A DNA stretch of 64,000 nt from Fusobacterium sp. (GCF_019012925.1 NZ_JAGIRL010000021.1:62001-126000); one strand, 5' to 3'; shown: positions 33,071 to 44,446, numbered from the stretch's first letter. The notes: generated by a model from the letters alone, not told the origin. Numbers and translations: made by a program.

Positions 33071-33664
33071 TTAATTGTTAGTTTTATAACCTAATCTTTT
33101 TATCTTCACATTTTGTTGCTCTATTCCTACCATCTCTAAATATGAGTTTGGTGATGTGTTTATAATCTCCATAGAGATCTTATCTCCCTCTCTTGAAAAA
33201 GATTTCAATCTCTCTTTTAAGTTTCTAGTTACAACTTTTCCCTTTTTCTCTCTAACTTCAAGTATTTCATCTCTATTGAATAGCTCTTCAAGCTTATCCA
33301 TATCTGAACTACTTCCCTCTACCTCATATAACATATTAGTAAACTCTTCCATTATTGAGGATTTTCTAGGAACTTCTTCCACTTTATGTACTTTAAATCC
33401 CAATACTCCACTCTCATTAAGTCTTTTTACGACCTCTTCATTGGAAATTTCTGCATCTGTCTCAAAGTCCATAATCTCATTATAAGCTTCTGTTCCTAAG
33501 GATATAGGGCTTCCAAAGGACATCTTTGGTCTCGGATGGAATCCTTCACTATATTTTACAGGAATTTCCGATTTATTGAATAGTCTCTCAAAAAATCTTA
33601 ATAAGTCTAGATGGGATATAAATTTCATTTCTCCACATTTGTCAAAATAAACTCTTTTCTTCAT
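33071..33664 (-). CDS. TIGR03936/DUF2344 family radical-SAM-associated protein
   Basis: 197 aa starting [27 protein letters not shown], the typical opening (Y/RxxFx[10 protein letters not shown]...). [22 protein letters not shown] is the second diagnostic block. In many Firmicutes this domain is encoded next to, or fused with, a radical SAM protein of unknown substrate near RNase G/E and rplU; neither is in this window. GAGGTAAGA lies before the ATG at 33664, while a frame from 33709 would add 15 residues. Molecular function unknown. Confidence 0.85.
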   Translation of the reverse strand: MKKRVYFDKCGEMKFISHLDLLRFFERLFNKSEIPVKYSEGFHPRPKMSFGSPISLGTEAYNEIMDFETDAEISNEEVVKRLNESGVLGFKVHKVEEVPRKSSIMEEFTNMLYEVEGSSSDMDKLEELFNRDEILEVREKKGKVVTRNLKERLKSFSREGDKISMEIINTSPNSYLEMVGIEQQNVKIKRLGYKTNN

Positions 33665-33735
33665 TCTTACCTCATCTTTTCTTATATTTGTATTCTTATA
33701 TTTTACCACTTTCTAATAAAATTTCAAATACCTTT

Positions 33736-34743
33736 TTACTTTTCCTGTAATTTTTTCTCAATATTTCTAACTTTTTTCAATAAATCAGGAACTTTTTTCA
33801 ATGCTATCTTCACTTTTAAGTCCTCTCTATGATCCATTAGTGGATATCCAGATAAAACTTGATTATCATCTACATTACCTACTACACCAGATTTAGCAGC
33901 AATTACAACATTATTTCCTATTTTTATATGTCCAGCTACTCCAACTTGTCCAGCCAATGTTGTATTATTTCCTACCTCTACACTTCCTGCTATTCCAACT
34001 TGAGAAACTATTAGACAGTTCTCTCCTATTATATCATTGTGAGCAATCTGTACTAGATTATCTATCTTAGTATATTTTTTTATTATAGTATCTCCAATAG
34101 CTCCTCTATCAACAGTTGTATTAGCTCCAATCTCTACATTATCCTCTATTACTACACTACCTATCTGATCTATCTTAGTGTTATTCCCACCTACTTTTAC
34201 AAATCCAAAACCATCAGATCCTATAACTGCCCCTGGTTGAATTACACAGTTTTTTCCAATTTTACAAAACTCTCTCACAGTAACATTTGAATATATTGTA
34301 CTTCCCTCTCCAATTGTAACTCCTTCACCAATAGTTACATTTGGATAGATTGTAACATTATCACCTATCACTGCATCATGCCCTACATATACATTTGGTC
34401 CTAATTTTACATTTTTACCTATGACACTTGAATCCTCTATCATTTTTTCAAAAGGTTTTGTCTCTCTCTTAAAGAAATTCAAAAGCTTTGGCATCAATGT
34501 TCTTGGATTCTCTTTTACTACCAAGTACATTTTCCCAATATTAGGTAGTGGTATATCTGGTACTAACACTACTTTTGCTTTAGTTTCATCTAATTTTTTT
34601 AAAAACTTCTCATCTGAAGCAAATGTTATATTTTCCTCCTGAGCTTGAAAAAAGGGAGCAAGCCCAGAAACATATTCTAGACTTAAATCTCCCCTTACTT
34701 CACACTCTAGGAGGCTCACTAACTCTTTAATACTATATCTCAT
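33736..34743 (-). CDS. lpxD: UDP-3-O-(3-hydroxyacyl)glucosamine N-acyltransferase
   Basis: Third step of lipid A synthesis: N-acylation of UDP-3-O-acyl-GlcN from acyl-ACP. 335 aa. A uridine-binding N-terminal domain (about 1-95; [21 protein letters not shown]) is followed by a long left-handed beta helix of hexapeptide repeats (about 100-310; for example [20 protein letters not shown]). The catalytic His lies in [13 protein letters not shown]. The second of two adjacent ATGs is used because AGGAGG is 6 nt before it. Evidence for an LPS-bearing outer membrane, together with ompH and bamA just upstream, an order also known in Proteobacteria. Confidence 0.95.
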   Translation of the reverse strand: MRYSIKELVSLLECEVRGDLSLEYVSGLAPFFQAQEENITFASDEKFLKKLDETKAKVVLVPDIPLPNIGKMYLVVKENPRTLMPKLLNFFKRETKPFEKMIEDSSVIGKNVKLGPNVYVGHDAVIGDNVTIYPNVTIGEGVTIGEGSTIYSNVTVREFCKIGKNCVIQPGAVIGSDGFGFVKVGGNNTKIDQIGSVVIEDNVEIGANTTVDRGAIGDTIIKKYTKIDNLVQIAHNDIIGENCLIVSQVGIAGSVEVGNNTTLAGQVGVAGHIKIGNNVVIAAKSGVVGNVDDNQVLSGYPLMDHREDLKVKIALKKVPDLLKKVRNIEKKLQEK

Positions 34744-34765
34744 CATTATCCTCCTAGTTTAACAT

Positions 34766-35245
34766 TTATTTTTTAGATTTTTCCATAGCTTTTATTACAT
34801 CAGCAGTAATATCTTTTCCTCCAAACTTTACTGCTCCAGCTTCTAATATGTAGTCATATTTCTCTGCTTTTGCTACTGAGTCTATAGCTGATTGCATTAC
34901 TCTATCTATCTCTTGAATTCTTGTATACTCTTCTTTGTTTACTTTTACATGTGAATCTCTTGCAAATTTTTTGAATGCTTCAACTTGCTTTTGGAATCCC
35001 TCTTTCTCTTTATCAGTTACTTTGTTTCCTTTAGATTGAAGCTCTAATTGTATTTTTTGAAGAGCAACCTCTTTTTGCTTTATCTCATTCTCTATTCTAT
35101 TTCTCTCTTTGTTTAAGTTCTCTTGGATTGTTTTAGTTTGAGAGTATTTTAAAAATGCCTCTTGTGAGTTTACATACCCTATTTTTTCAGCTAAAACTGA
35201 TGCCGATAAGCTTAATGCCATAATTGTTATCATTATTTTTTTCAT
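34766..35245 (-). CDS. OmpH/Skp-family periplasmic chaperone
   Basis: 159 aa. Signal peptide (MKKIMITIMALSLSASVLA) followed by KIGYVNSQEAFLKYSQTK, the standard start of the Skp trimerisation domain. A long coiled coil (about residues 40-110, rich in K/E/Q) forms the tentacles. Skp holds unfolded outer-membrane proteins on the way to BamA. Located between bamA and lpxD as in many Gram-negatives; 33 nt after bamA and 19 nt before the lpxD SD region. Confidence 0.9.
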   Translation of the reverse strand: MKKIMITIMALSLSASVLAEKIGYVNSQEAFLKYSQTKTIQENLNKERNRIENEIKQKEVALQKIQLELQSKGNKVTDKEKEGFQKQVEAFKKFARDSHVKVNKEEYTRIQEIDRVMQSAIDSVAKAEKYDYILEAGAVKFGGKDITADVIKAMEKSKK

Positions 35246-35278
35246 TATATTACCTCCAAAGTATTATTTTTATCTATA

Positions 35279-37363
35279 TTAGAATGATTGACCCATATTG
35301 AAATAGAATTCCATTCCACTAGTATCATCATTACCTATTGGCCATCCAAAGTCAAATCTTAATGGACCTATTGGTGTATTTACTCTAAGTCCTACTCCTG
35401 CTGCCATAGCTACATCATTTGCAAATTTATCATCATGTTGATATGATAGGTCTCTTCCTTCGTAATCCCAAGCTCTTCCAGCATCAAAGAAAACAACAAA
35501 TCCTAAAATATCATTAAATTGTGTTCTATTCTCTATAGTTCCTACTAATTTTTTTGTTCCTTTGTAGAATCCACCGTCATATCCTCTAAGTGTACTTCCT
35601 CCACCTACCCAGAATCTTTGACCCTCTTTAGTGGTATCTGTCATTATTCCAGTTACTGCTCTATAAGCAAAGGTATTTTTCTTGAAGAATCCTCCGTGGT
35701 ATTTTCTAAGTTCAAGTGTTATGTTTCCAAAAACATCTCCCTCATAACCATTAGCATATCCCACTTCTAGTTGTAATTTTCCATACTCTCCAGTAGTTGG
35801 ATTCCAGAAATGATTTCTTGTATCATAAGTTATTGAAGGGAATATACTCCAGATAACATATTTATCATCTAGACCCTTAGCTTCTCTATTTCTATAGTTT
35901 CTCCATTTAGTTACACCATTCTCTTCTATAAACTGATCTTTATCAGAAGTCTCTTCTACATACTCAACTTTTGTTCCTAAGCTCAATCTAACATTTTTGC
36001 TCAATCCTTTTCCTATGTTAAATTTAGCTCCAATAGTATCTATCTCATTGAATATTGCACTATCATCATCTTCATAAGTATTCTTATAGATGCTCCATCC
36101 CCAAGATATTCTATCAGTTCCTTTTATCCAAGGATCATAGAAATTTATTGAGAAACTTGAGTAATCTTCATCTGATTTTTCAAATGTAAATCCTAACTCT
36201 TGTCCTTTTCCTTTCCAGTTAGTATCTTTTATTGAAATTGTTCCCAATAGTCCAATCTCAGAACCATAAGATATAGCTCCTTGAAGTATTGCAGTTCTCT
36301 CTTCATCCAATAAAAGGACTATATTTTTTCCATCTGGATCTCCAGGTATATTTCTAGCTTCATATTTAACATTTTTAAAATGTCCTAATCTCATTAGATT
36401 TTGTACTGTATCATCATATTTTTTAGAGTTGAATATCTCATTTTCATGGAACTCTAACTCTCTTTCAACTACATATGATTTTGTCTTTAAAACATCATCA
36501 GTAGCCTTTCTTCTAGCTCCTTTTTGTTTTGTTACCATCTTTTTAAACTCGATATTTCTAACTATACCTTCACTTAAATAGATTTCAAGTTCAAGGTTTG
36601 CATTAAGCCCAATATCTGTAACTTCAGCAAGAACATAACCAGCGTCTTGATATTTTTGGATTATTCTATCTCTGTCCCCTCTGATTGTATTGATGTTAAA
36701 TATCTTTCCAGGTTCAGTTTTGATTACTTCCATAAGTTCATCTGTAGAATAAACTGTGTTTCCTATTATATTAACTCCATTTATAATTGGATTTTCAAGA
36801 ACGTGGTATATTACTTTTACACCCTTTCCTGATTTTACAACATCTGGCATTACATCTCTAAAATATCCACTCTCAATAAGGTTTTTATGTCCCTCTATAA
36901 CCTTATTCTTTGAAAAATATCCACCAGCTTGAACAGGAATCATAGCTCTTATCTCTTTAGTTGGTACATGAGTATTTCCTATTATATCAATCTCTGATAC
37001 AACTATACTCTTATCTACTTTTTCTCTCTCTGATAGAGGAATTATCCCTTTTGACTCCAATAATTTTTTAGTATCCTTCTTTTCTGTTACATCAACAGTA
37101 AGCTTAATACCATTGTCATAGACAGTTGGATATATAGATACATCATCTACATACTCTAAATCTTTAATTGATTTATAGTCTGATATCATATCCTCTGTTA
37201 TGTATTTTTGCCCCTCTTTTGACTTCATACTCCCCAGTATTACTTCGTAAGGAATCTCTCTATTATTTATTATCTCCACCTTTGTTACTTGATAGTTAGT
37301 AACATCAGCAAAGGAGAAAATACTTAATACAAAGATCAGTAGTCCAGCTATTCTTTTTCTCAT
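35279..37363 (-). CDS. bamA: Outer-membrane protein assembly factor BamA
   Basis: 694 aa. Signal peptide MRKRIAGLLIFVLSIFSFA, then about five POTRA domains (residues about 25-345; for example VVSEIDIIGNTHVPTKEIRAMIP and VNIIGNTVYSTDELMEVI), then the 16-stranded barrel (about 350-694) with the Omp85 signature FWVGGGSTLRGYDGG (VRGF-like) and FFDAGRAWD. It ends GQSF, with the terminal Phe typical of outer-membrane proteins. The start at 37363 has GGAGGTAGAG; the frame from 37375 overlaps the tamB stop and adds four residues. Core of beta-barrel insertion. Confidence 0.95.
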   Translation of the reverse strand: MRKRIAGLLIFVLSIFSFADVTNYQVTKVEIINNREIPYEVILGSMKSKEGQKYITEDMISDYKSIKDLEYVDDVSIYPTVYDNGIKLTVDVTEKKDTKKLLESKGIIPLSEREKVDKSIVVSEIDIIGNTHVPTKEIRAMIPVQAGGYFSKNKVIEGHKNLIESGYFRDVMPDVVKSGKGVKVIYHVLENPIINGVNIIGNTVYSTDELMEVIKTEPGKIFNINTIRGDRDRIIQKYQDAGYVLAEVTDIGLNANLELEIYLSEGIVRNIEFKKMVTKQKGARRKATDDVLKTKSYVVERELEFHENEIFNSKKYDDTVQNLMRLGHFKNVKYEARNIPGDPDGKNIVLLLDEERTAILQGAISYGSEIGLLGTISIKDTNWKGKGQELGFTFEKSDEDYSSFSINFYDPWIKGTDRISWGWSIYKNTYEDDDSAIFNEIDTIGAKFNIGKGLSKNVRLSLGTKVEYVEETSDKDQFIEENGVTKWRNYRNREAKGLDDKYVIWSIFPSITYDTRNHFWNPTTGEYGKLQLEVGYANGYEGDVFGNITLELRKYHGGFFKKNTFAYRAVTGIMTDTTKEGQRFWVGGGSTLRGYDGGFYKGTKKLVGTIENRTQFNDILGFVVFFDAGRAWDYEGRDLSYQHDDKFANDVAMAAGVGLRVNTPIGPLRFDFGWPIGNDDTSGMEFYFNMGQSF

Positions 37364-37374
37364 CTCTACCTCCA

Positions 37375-40300
37375 CTATTTATTTATAAAGATATCTATTA
37401 GCTTATCATATTTTTTCTCAAATTTAAAGTCTATATGATAATTTAAATTCTCTTTAGATTCTTTATCTGATGTTTTTTTTCTGTTTTCTGGTAACTTTCC
37501 AACTCCTACTCCAATAGATTTTACAGCATCAAATCTGTATTCCAATGAGAAGTCATACTCTTTAAATGCTCCGTTACTCTCCTCTTGCTTATTGTTTCCT
37601 GTATTATCCTCCTCCAATAGTGTTCCTTTTGCAACCCACCATATTTTATCTTTATATATATTATCTTCTGCCTCTAATACTGCACCTAATTTTAAACTAC
37701 TCTGACTTTTATCATCATTATTGTTAGAACTATTTTTTGTATTCTGAGTCAAAAGGTTTGAGCTTATTCTAAACTTCGATATATTTAATGTATGTTTTAC
37801 TAGATTAGCTATTGGTTTTAACACCTGTGTTATCTGTCCTCCAATTACATTTGTAATCAAAGTTGTAGTTGCTTCATTATTCTCTCCAAAACTATCTGTA
37901 TCTGTTAAAAGTGAGTTTAAGTTTCCACTACTACTTCCATTTCTAGAACTAATAGTAAATTTTAAATTATCTAGATTACCGTTTAAACTTAAACCGATCT
38001 GATCATCTTGCACTAACACTCTAGCATCTATTAAAAGATTTGGATTTACTTTTGGTAGATAACTCTTAGGATCGTTAAATATAACAACTGCTCTATCCAA
38101 ATAAAAAGTGTTATCATTGAGGTTAAAGCTTCCACCTAAGACCTCTGTATTTCCAATAAAAGTGTACTTTCCATTCTTTCCTGATAAAACTCCATTACCT
38201 ATAACATTTCCTTTTATATCCTCTACCAAGCCATTTATATCCCCTATATCCAATTTTATTCCTTCATTTATTTTTATTCTAACATCAATTGAAGGGGCAT
38301 TTTCAATTATACTCTCTATTTTAAAATCGCTTCCTAGATCTTCACTCTGATTTATAGTTTTAGATGTAGAGCTAAATAAAAACTCTTTTATCTTTTGAAA
38401 AATACTCTTAGATGTATTTGGTATCTCTGATACCAAACCTTTTTCAATCTCAATATTTCCTCTGATATCCTTCTCTCTTATTCCTATATTAGCACTAAAA
38501 TCAACATTAAAATAATCACCATATCTATATTTTATACCATTTAATTTTAAATTTCCATTATATTTTATATTTTCATAGTAGTATGGATTATCTGAAATGT
38601 CTTTCAATGTTGGAAAAATTATCTCTCCTTTAACTCCTAAATCCCCATCATTCAACTTTCCAGAAAAATCTTTTATAGATATTTTATTATTCTCTAATCC
38701 TATTGTACTGTTAAATTCTTGTAATTTCAAGAAAAAATCTTTTTTTTCTAAATTTAAATTTTTTATTTTAATAAATCCATCATTTCTACTGTCAGTTATT
38801 TTTAAATCAAACTCAGCATTTCCCCTTATATCTGAGATATTATAAGGTTCTAAAAATACATTTAAAAAATCTAAATCTATGTTAGATGATTTTGCATAAT
38901 ATCTATATCTGTTCTCTGTAATATTATACTCTCCATCTGATGAGAATTTATTATGTAAATATTTAAATGAGAGTTCATCTAATTTTACCTCTTTCATATC
39001 TCCAGATAGAAACACTCTAATTGTATTAAACTTAACTTTTTTTACATCAATCTCACTACTTAAAATAGAAAAGTTATAGTTTAAATCATCTAACTCTCCC
39101 AATAATTTCCCCTCTAAATAGAGCTTACCTTCAACACCATCTATTGGAATATAATCTTTCAATTTAGCTAGTGGCAGTTCCTGCTTATCTACCTTTACCT
39201 CCAAGAAGTTGTTAGGTAGATCATAACTTCCTGTAACAGTAAATAGATCTTGTAGATTTTGATTGCTAAAAGTTAGATTTTTTAACTTAACTATTCCAGC
39301 ATTTAAATTCTCTGCTGAATAATCAGCTTCAATATATGCTGTAGGAAAAATCATTCCATTCATATATACCTTATCAACTGTGGATTTTAGCCCAACTTTT
39401 AACTTTTTATTCTCTCCTTCAGCCACTACTGTTCCAATCACTCTATATTTTAAATTTTCATAGTTATAATAACGTCCTATATTCTCTTCCAATATATTTA
39501 ACTTGGCTCTATACTTTCCATCTTTTACTGAGTATCTAGCTTTCAATATATTTTGGTTTATCTTAACATTATTAGTTGTTACTACCTTATCCTTATAGTT
39601 GATCTCTCCAGTAATTTTAATCTCTTCCTCATTTTTAAAACTTATTCCAACATCTGAAATACTTATCTTTCCTATAGGATTCTCCAGATTCCCATCTATA
39701 CTTGCAGTAACTTTATTTAATTTGATCTTAGGGAAATCAATATTAAATCTTTCCAATGATAAACCATTTGTCTCTAATTTTCCTTTTAATTTTGATGTTT
39801 TAAGATCATAGCTTCCATTTATAGTCAAAAGCTGATTGTTAAAATTTTTAATTTCAAAAATATCATCTTTCAGCCTCAATGAAACTATAACTCCATTTAG
39901 ACTGTAATTTTCATAAGAAAGTTTATCTATCTCTCCTTGATACTCAAAAAATAAGTTGTTTTTATTATTTAATAAAACCTTACCGTGAATATTTTGAACC
40001 TCTCCTAGATATTTTAGATACAGTGAGTGAATGTCTAAATCTCCATTAAATTTACCATTTTCACTCTTTAAAGTTCCAAGGATTTTCCCTTTTATCCAAA
40101 ACTCTTCCTCTCCCAACTTTCTTTTGATATCCAAGTTCTGCCCGTCCATATTGAAAGCATAGGAACTGTTTTCTAAATCAATCTCTCCAGTTAGCTCTAA
40201 CTCTTTTTTCTTACCATTTATTATAGAGGCCTCATTTAATAAAAATCTATTCTTATCTATTGCATAGTCAAATATAATATCTAGATCAAAAATATTTAAC

Positions 40301-41814
40301 CCTATTCTCCCTTTTCCAGCAGAAAACTTCTTATCAGCTAAACTGTATTCTAAAAAGTATTGATTTTTCTTATCTAACTGGATTTTTTTCTCTTTAGTAA
40401 AATATTTTCCCTCTAAATCAATTATGTTAGAATCTAACACAATAGCAATTTGATCCTCTAAAATATCAAAATTCAGATCTCCATTGATATTTGGAATGTA
40501 ACTCTTATTATTTACATTCTCCACTTTAAATTTTAACATTCCTCTCTTATCTATAAGATCAAATGTCCCAGTTATCTTCTCCTCTATCCCTACATTTTTC
40601 TCCTTATCTAAGGTAGCTAGATCTGTGGAGATTATTGGTAGATGTATACCGGACTTATCATAGATAAGCTTTACTTGGGTATCATTCAATCTCAACTGCT
40701 CCAATTCAGCCCTCTTTACAAAGGCATCAATATTTATCTTCAACTCATTTTTTAAGTTGAGATTAAATTTTACATCATTAACAACTAGATTTTTGAATGG
40801 TAGCTCCACTCCATCTAAATATGATAGTTTTTCTAAATCTTTCTGCTTAATATCCTTTAATTTAAAATCTATATTAAGCTCATTATCCTTATATGAAAGT
40901 GTGAATTTTTCTGGTTTTTCAAATACTTTACCAATAGCGTTTAAAAATATACCCTCTTTGGTAAACTCAACTTTTCCAGTTACTTCTTTCACTTCATCAG
41001 CTAGATCAATATATTTTACATTTACCCCATCAAAGTTTATCCAACCTAACATACCACTAGATGCTATAGTGAGATCCATATTCAATTTCCCACCATTGTA
41101 TGATACCTCTTTTCCATCATAACCATACTGTACCAACTCTGTTTTTACATCTATATCCTTAAGTTTTATAGTCATAGAGTATGGCTCTTTACTCGTAGAG
41201 AAGGCAAAGTCATACACCTGTTCCTTATTACTTCCAATAAAGTGTAGATTTATTCCCTCACTCTCGCTAAAAGTTAGATATCCATTGGTATTATAAGCTG
41301 TCTCTTCTATTGGTAATCTATATCCTAAATCTCTAAATACAGTTGTTACATTTATACCCGTTATCTTGTCTATAGGGATTCCTATCCCAGGTTCATATTT
41401 CTCATCTTTAGGTTTCTCTTTTTTCTCCTCTTCAGGTTCACTCTCTCCAGTAAAAGCTGCAACTATATTTATATCTCCATTTTTTCTTCTAGTTATATTT
41501 GCAGTTCCTCCATCTATGATGATCTCATCTATCCTTTTCCTCTTTAAAATATCTTTTGAATAGAGGATCTCCACTTTTGGAGTATCTATAATTACCTCTT
41601 CCCCATCTGCTAATATAAAATCTTTTATTACTATCTTTTCTTTTTCAAATTCTATACTGCTACTTTTAAATGTAGGTCCTACAAATAACCTTACCACCAC
41701 TTCTACTGTTTTTGGCAAATTGTACTTTATATTCCAAGCAACTCCAAAAAACAATAAAAAGAGGAAAGTAACAAATATAAGTTTTTTTCTATTTTTCTTA
41801 TAAAAATCTGTCAT
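37375..41814 (-). CDS. tamB: TamB/AsmA-like intermembrane protein
   Basis: 1479 aa. One N-terminal membrane anchor (about residues 11-30, LIFVTFLFLLFFGVAWNIKY), then a very long repetitive beta-taco region (about 60-1200) of alternating hydrophobic strands, and a C-terminal DUF490/TamB domain (about 1190-1420; GGSFNLNDNTFYLDRAVVIFNDPKSYLPKVNPNLLIDARV is typical). TamB spans the periplasm and works with an Omp85 partner in protein or lipid transport. No separate tamA is present; bamA lies immediately downstream, suggesting it may pair with the single Omp85 here (inference). The acidic patch EEEKKEKPKDEKYEP near residue 130 is a low-complexity linker. Confidence 0.9.
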   Translation of the reverse strand: MTDFYKKNRKKLIFVTFLFLLFFGVAWNIKYNLPKTVEVVVRLFVGPTFKSSSIEFEKEKIVIKDFILADGEEVIIDTPKVEILYSKDILKRKRIDEIIIDGGTANITRRKNGDINIVAAFTGESEPEEEKKEKPKDEKYEPGIGIPIDKITGINVTTVFRDLGYRLPIEETAYNTNGYLTFSESEGINLHFIGSNKEQVYDFAFSTSKEPYSMTIKLKDIDVKTELVQYGYDGKEVSYNGGKLNMDLTIASSGMLGWINFDGVNVKYIDLADEVKEVTGKVEFTKEGIFLNAIGKVFEKPEKFTLSYKDNELNIDFKLKDIKQKDLEKLSYLDGVELPFKNLVVNDVKFNLNLKNELKINIDAFVKRAELEQLRLNDTQVKLIYDKSGIHLPIISTDLATLDKEKNVGIEEKITGTFDLIDKRGMLKFKVENVNNKSYIPNINGDLNFDILEDQIAIVLDSNIIDLEGKYFTKEKKIQLDKKNQYFLEYSLADKKFSAGKGRIGLNIFDLDIIFDYAIDKNRFLLNEASIINGKKKELELTGEIDLENSSYAFNMDGQNLDIKRKLGEEEFWIKGKILGTLKSENGKFNGDLDIHSLYLKYLGEVQNIHGKVLLNNKNNLFFEYQGEIDKLSYENYSLNGVIVSLRLKDDIFEIKNFNNQLLTINGSYDLKTSKLKGKLETNGLSLERFNIDFPKIKLNKVTASIDGNLENPIGKISISDVGISFKNEEEIKITGEINYKDKVVTTNNVKINQNILKARYSVKDGKYRAKLNILEENIGRYYNYENLKYRVIGTVVAEGENKKLKVGLKSTVDKVYMNGMIFPTAYIEADYSAENLNAGIVKLKNLTFSNQNLQDLFTVTGSYDLPNNFLEVKVDKQELPLAKLKDYIPIDGVEGKLYLEGKLLGELDDLNYNFSILSSEIDVKKVKFNTIRVFLSGDMKEVKLDELSFKYLHNKFSSDGEYNITENRYRYYAKSSNIDLDFLNVFLEPYNISDIRGNAEFDLKITDSRNDGFIKIKNLNLEKKDFFLKLQEFNSTIGLENNKISIKDFSGKLNDGDLGVKGEIIFPTLKDISDNPYYYENIKYNGNLKLNGIKYRYGDYFNVDFSANIGIREKDIRGNIEIEKGLVSEIPNTSKSIFQKIKEFLFSSTSKTINQSEDLGSDFKIESIIENAPSIDVRIKINEGIKLDIGDINGLVEDIKGNVIGNGVLSGKNGKYTFIGNTEVLGGSFNLNDNTFYLDRAVVIFNDPKSYLPKVNPNLLIDARVLVQDDQIGLSLNGNLDNLKFTISSRNGSSSGNLNSLLTDTDSFGENNEATTTLITNVIGGQITQVLKPIANLVKHTLNISKFRISSNLLTQNTKNSSNNNDDKSQSSLKLGAVLEAEDNIYKDKIWWVAKGTLLEEDNTGNNKQEESNGAFKEYDFSLEYRFDAVKSIGVGVGKLPENRKKTSDKESKENLNYHIDFKFEKKYDKLIDIFINK

Positions 41815-41832
41815 TTCCTCTCTTCCTTTCTC

Positions 41833-42534
41833 CTATAAAGGTCTTTTTAAAGGTATACCTGACCTTCTTGGATATTTTTTATCTGTTTTTTCTCTTTTTT
41901 CAATCTTTATAACTACTCTTGGATCTTTACAGAATGGAAGTTCAAAATTAAATATCTCTATAATTTCAGAGTTTAAAATTTCTAAAGCATTTTGTGCTTC
42001 AGTTTCCTCTCCTGTTCCCTCCATTTTTTGAGAAAGGAAGACTCCATCTTTCTTCAAGAAAGGGATTATGTATTCTAATATTGTACTTAACTTTGATACC
42101 CCCCTACAAAGTCCTAAATCATAGCTTTCTCTTTTTTCATCACTTATATAATCTTCAGCTCTTGATGTAACTACCTCAACATTTTCAAGATTTAACTCAT
42201 CTTTTACTAATTGTAAAAATTTTGTCTTCTTTCCAATAGAATCCATCAATGTAAATTTTATATTCTCATTAAAAATAGCTAGTACCATTCCTGGAAATCC
42301 AGCTCCTGTTCCCACATCAATAGCAGTTTTCATACTGTCATCTAACAGATTTTGTAACAATAAAGAATCTAGAAAATGCTTCTCTATCATAGATTTTTCA
42401 TCTCTTACAGCTGTTAAATTAGTGTGTGAGTTATACTCTTGTAAAAGAGTTAGGTACTTTAGAAGATTATCAACCTTCTTTTCAGTATACTCTACTCCAA
42501 TCTCTTTCAATCCATTTACTAAGAACTCTCTCAT
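41833..42534 (-). CDS. rsmG: 16S rRNA (guanine-527-N7)-methyltransferase
   Basis: 233 aa. SAM-dependent m7G527 methylation of 16S rRNA (GidB). DVGTGAGFPGMVLAIF is the SAM-binding motif I (about residue 70), TNLTAVRDEKSMIEKHFLDSLLL is the family block before it, and SRAEDYISDEKRESYDLGLCRGVSKLSTILEYIIPFLKK covers the rest of the Rossmann fold. A basic C-terminal tail (KKYPRRSGIPLKRPL) contacts RNA. It lies 2 nt after mnmG, the usual gidA-gidB pairing. Confidence 0.95.
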   Translation of the reverse strand: MREFLVNGLKEIGVEYTEKKVDNLLKYLTLLQEYNSHTNLTAVRDEKSMIEKHFLDSLLLQNLLDDSMKTAIDVGTGAGFPGMVLAIFNENIKFTLMDSIGKKTKFLQLVKDELNLENVEVVTSRAEDYISDEKRESYDLGLCRGVSKLSTILEYIIPFLKKDGVFLSQKMEGTGEETEAQNALEILNSEIIEIFNFELPFCKDPRVVIKIEKREKTDKKYPRRSGIPLKRPL

Positions 42535-42535
42535 C

Positions 42536-44419
42536 TTAATTACCTCTCGCTTTTAAATATATCAACAACACTTGTATATCTGCAGGTGATACCCCTGAAA
42601 TTCTTGAGGCTTGTCCTATATTTAATGGTTTCGCCTTTTTCAATTTATCTTTTGCTTCTTTTGGAATATTTGTTAGACTATCATAATCTAAGTCTGCTGG
42701 TATTTTTTTATTTTCTAAGCTTTTATGTTTTTCTATCATCTTCATAGATCTCTCTATATATCCAGAATATTTAACTTGAACTTCAACTTGATACTCTGTA
42801 TCTCTGCAATAATCACCTAACTCTAAATTTCCCAATTCTGCAATATATTTTACATCTTCAAATGTTACAGTTGGTCTTCTTAAAAGTTCGAAATAAGTGA
42901 TTCCATCTTTTAATAGAGTCTCCCCTCTCTTTTCAAGTACCTCATTTACTCTAGGATTACTTGGTCCAACATAGTTTGTTGCTAACTTCTCTTTTATCTC
43001 TTCCACATCTTTTTCTTTCTTTTCAACTCTTCTATATTCCTCTTCAGGTAGTAGTCCAATCTCATATCCTATCTTTGAAAGTCTTAAATCAGCATTGTCC
43101 TCTCTCAATAGTAATCTATACTCACTTCTTGCTGTGAACATTCTATACGGCTCATTTGTTCCCTTAGTTACCAAGTCATCAATTAGAGTTCCAATATAGG
43201 AATCTGCTCTATCCAATACTACTGCCTCTTTATTTTGAATTTTTCTAACAGCGTTAATTCCAGCCATAAGCCCTTGAGCTCCTGCCTCTTCATATCCAGA
43301 AGTTCCATTTATCTGTCCAGCTAAAAATAGATTCTCAACTGTTCTACTCTCCAATGAGTATTTTATCTCTTGTGGTGGAATATAATCATACTCTATTGCA
43401 TAAGCATATCTCATTACATGTGCATTTTCTAGACCAGCAACATTTTTTATCATTCCCTCTTGTACATCTGTTGGTAATGAAGATGATAAACCTCCTAAAT
43501 AGATCTCAGTTGTCTCATTTCCCTCTCTCTCTAAGAAAAGATGGTGTTGATCTTTATCCTGATATCTAAAAACTTTATCCTCTATTGATGGGCAGTATCT
43601 AGGTCCTGTTCCTTGAATTGTTCCATTAAATAACGGTGATCTATCCTTGTTACTCTTAATTATTTCATGAACTTTTTCATTTGTATGAGCTATGTAACAA
43701 GAGATCTGTTCTCTTCCCAATACCTCTTCATCTTTTGTTCTACTAGAGAATTTTAATAGTTCTGTATCCCCAGGTTGCTCCTCTACTTTTGAAAAATCTA
43801 TACTTCTAGCATCTATTCTTGAAGGTGTTCCAGTCTTGAATCTTCCTAGTTTTATTCCAGCTCTTTCTAAAGATAGTGGTAGATCATCAGAAGATAGCTC
43901 TCCCATTCTTCCACCACTAAAATGGTTCTCTCCCACGTGAATAAGTCCTCTCATAAAAGTTCCAGTGGCTAGTATTACCATCTTAGCTCTATACTCAACA
44001 CCCTCTCTAATCTTAACTCCTACTGCCTTCCCATCTTCAATTACTATATCTGTTACCATTCCCTGTATAGCATTTAGGTTAGGACAGTTTTCTATTGTTT
44101 TCTTCATCTCTTTTGCATACTTAACCTTGTCAGCTTGTGCTCTTAAAGCTCTTACTGCTGGTCCTTTTTTAGTATTCAAAACTCTGATCTGTACAAAAGT
44201 TTTATCTATATTTCTTCCCATCTCTCCACCTAGAGCATCTATCTCCTTAACTAAGTGAGATTTTGCTGGTCCACCTATTGATGGGTTACATGACATCACT
44301 CCTATATTGTCCAAAGTTATTGTAAAGATTGCAGTATTTGCACCCATTCTTGCTGCACTTAGAGCAGCTTCACAACCTGCATGTCCTGCTCCTACTACAA
44401 TGACATCAAAATTATGCAT
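42536..44419 (-). CDS. mnmG: tRNA uridine-5-carboxymethylaminomethyl modification enzyme, FAD subunit
   Basis: 627 aa. With MnmE it adds the cmnm5/nm5 group at wobble U34. The FAD dinucleotide-binding motif [19 protein letters not shown] is at residues 8-26; [41 protein letters not shown] and [20 protein letters not shown] are family signatures. The C-terminal helical domain (about 550-627) is complete, ending [21 protein letters not shown]. Full length. mnmE is not in the window. SD AGGAGG. Confidence 0.97.
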   Translation of the reverse strand: MHNFDVIVVGAGHAGCEAALSAARMGANTAIFTITLDNIGVMSCNPSIGGPAKSHLVKEIDALGGEMGRNIDKTFVQIRVLNTKKGPAVRALRAQADKVKYAKEMKKTIENCPNLNAIQGMVTDIVIEDGKAVGVKIREGVEYRAKMVILATGTFMRGLIHVGENHFSGGRMGELSSDDLPLSLERAGIKLGRFKTGTPSRIDARSIDFSKVEEQPGDTELLKFSSRTKDEEVLGREQISCYIAHTNEKVHEIIKSNKDRSPLFNGTIQGTGPRYCPSIEDKVFRYQDKDQHHLFLEREGNETTEIYLGGLSSSLPTDVQEGMIKNVAGLENAHVMRYAYAIEYDYIPPQEIKYSLESRTVENLFLAGQINGTSGYEEAGAQGLMAGINAVRKIQNKEAVVLDRADSYIGTLIDDLVTKGTNEPYRMFTARSEYRLLLREDNADLRLSKIGYEIGLLPEEEYRRVEKKEKDVEEIKEKLATNYVGPSNPRVNEVLEKRGETLLKDGITYFELLRRPTVTFEDVKYIAELGNLELGDYCRDTEYQVEVQVKYSGYIERSMKMIEKHKSLENKKIPADLDYDSLTNIPKEAKDKLKKAKPLNIGQASRISGVSPADIQVLLIYLKARGN

Positions 44420-44446
44420 TTTATCCTCCTAAAATCTATTCTAAAT

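Noticed and set aside
36647-36832. Plus-strand open frames within bamA, tamB and other long minus genes
   Set aside because: Shadow frames: low-complexity hydrophobic translations antisense to clear genes, without ribosome sites.
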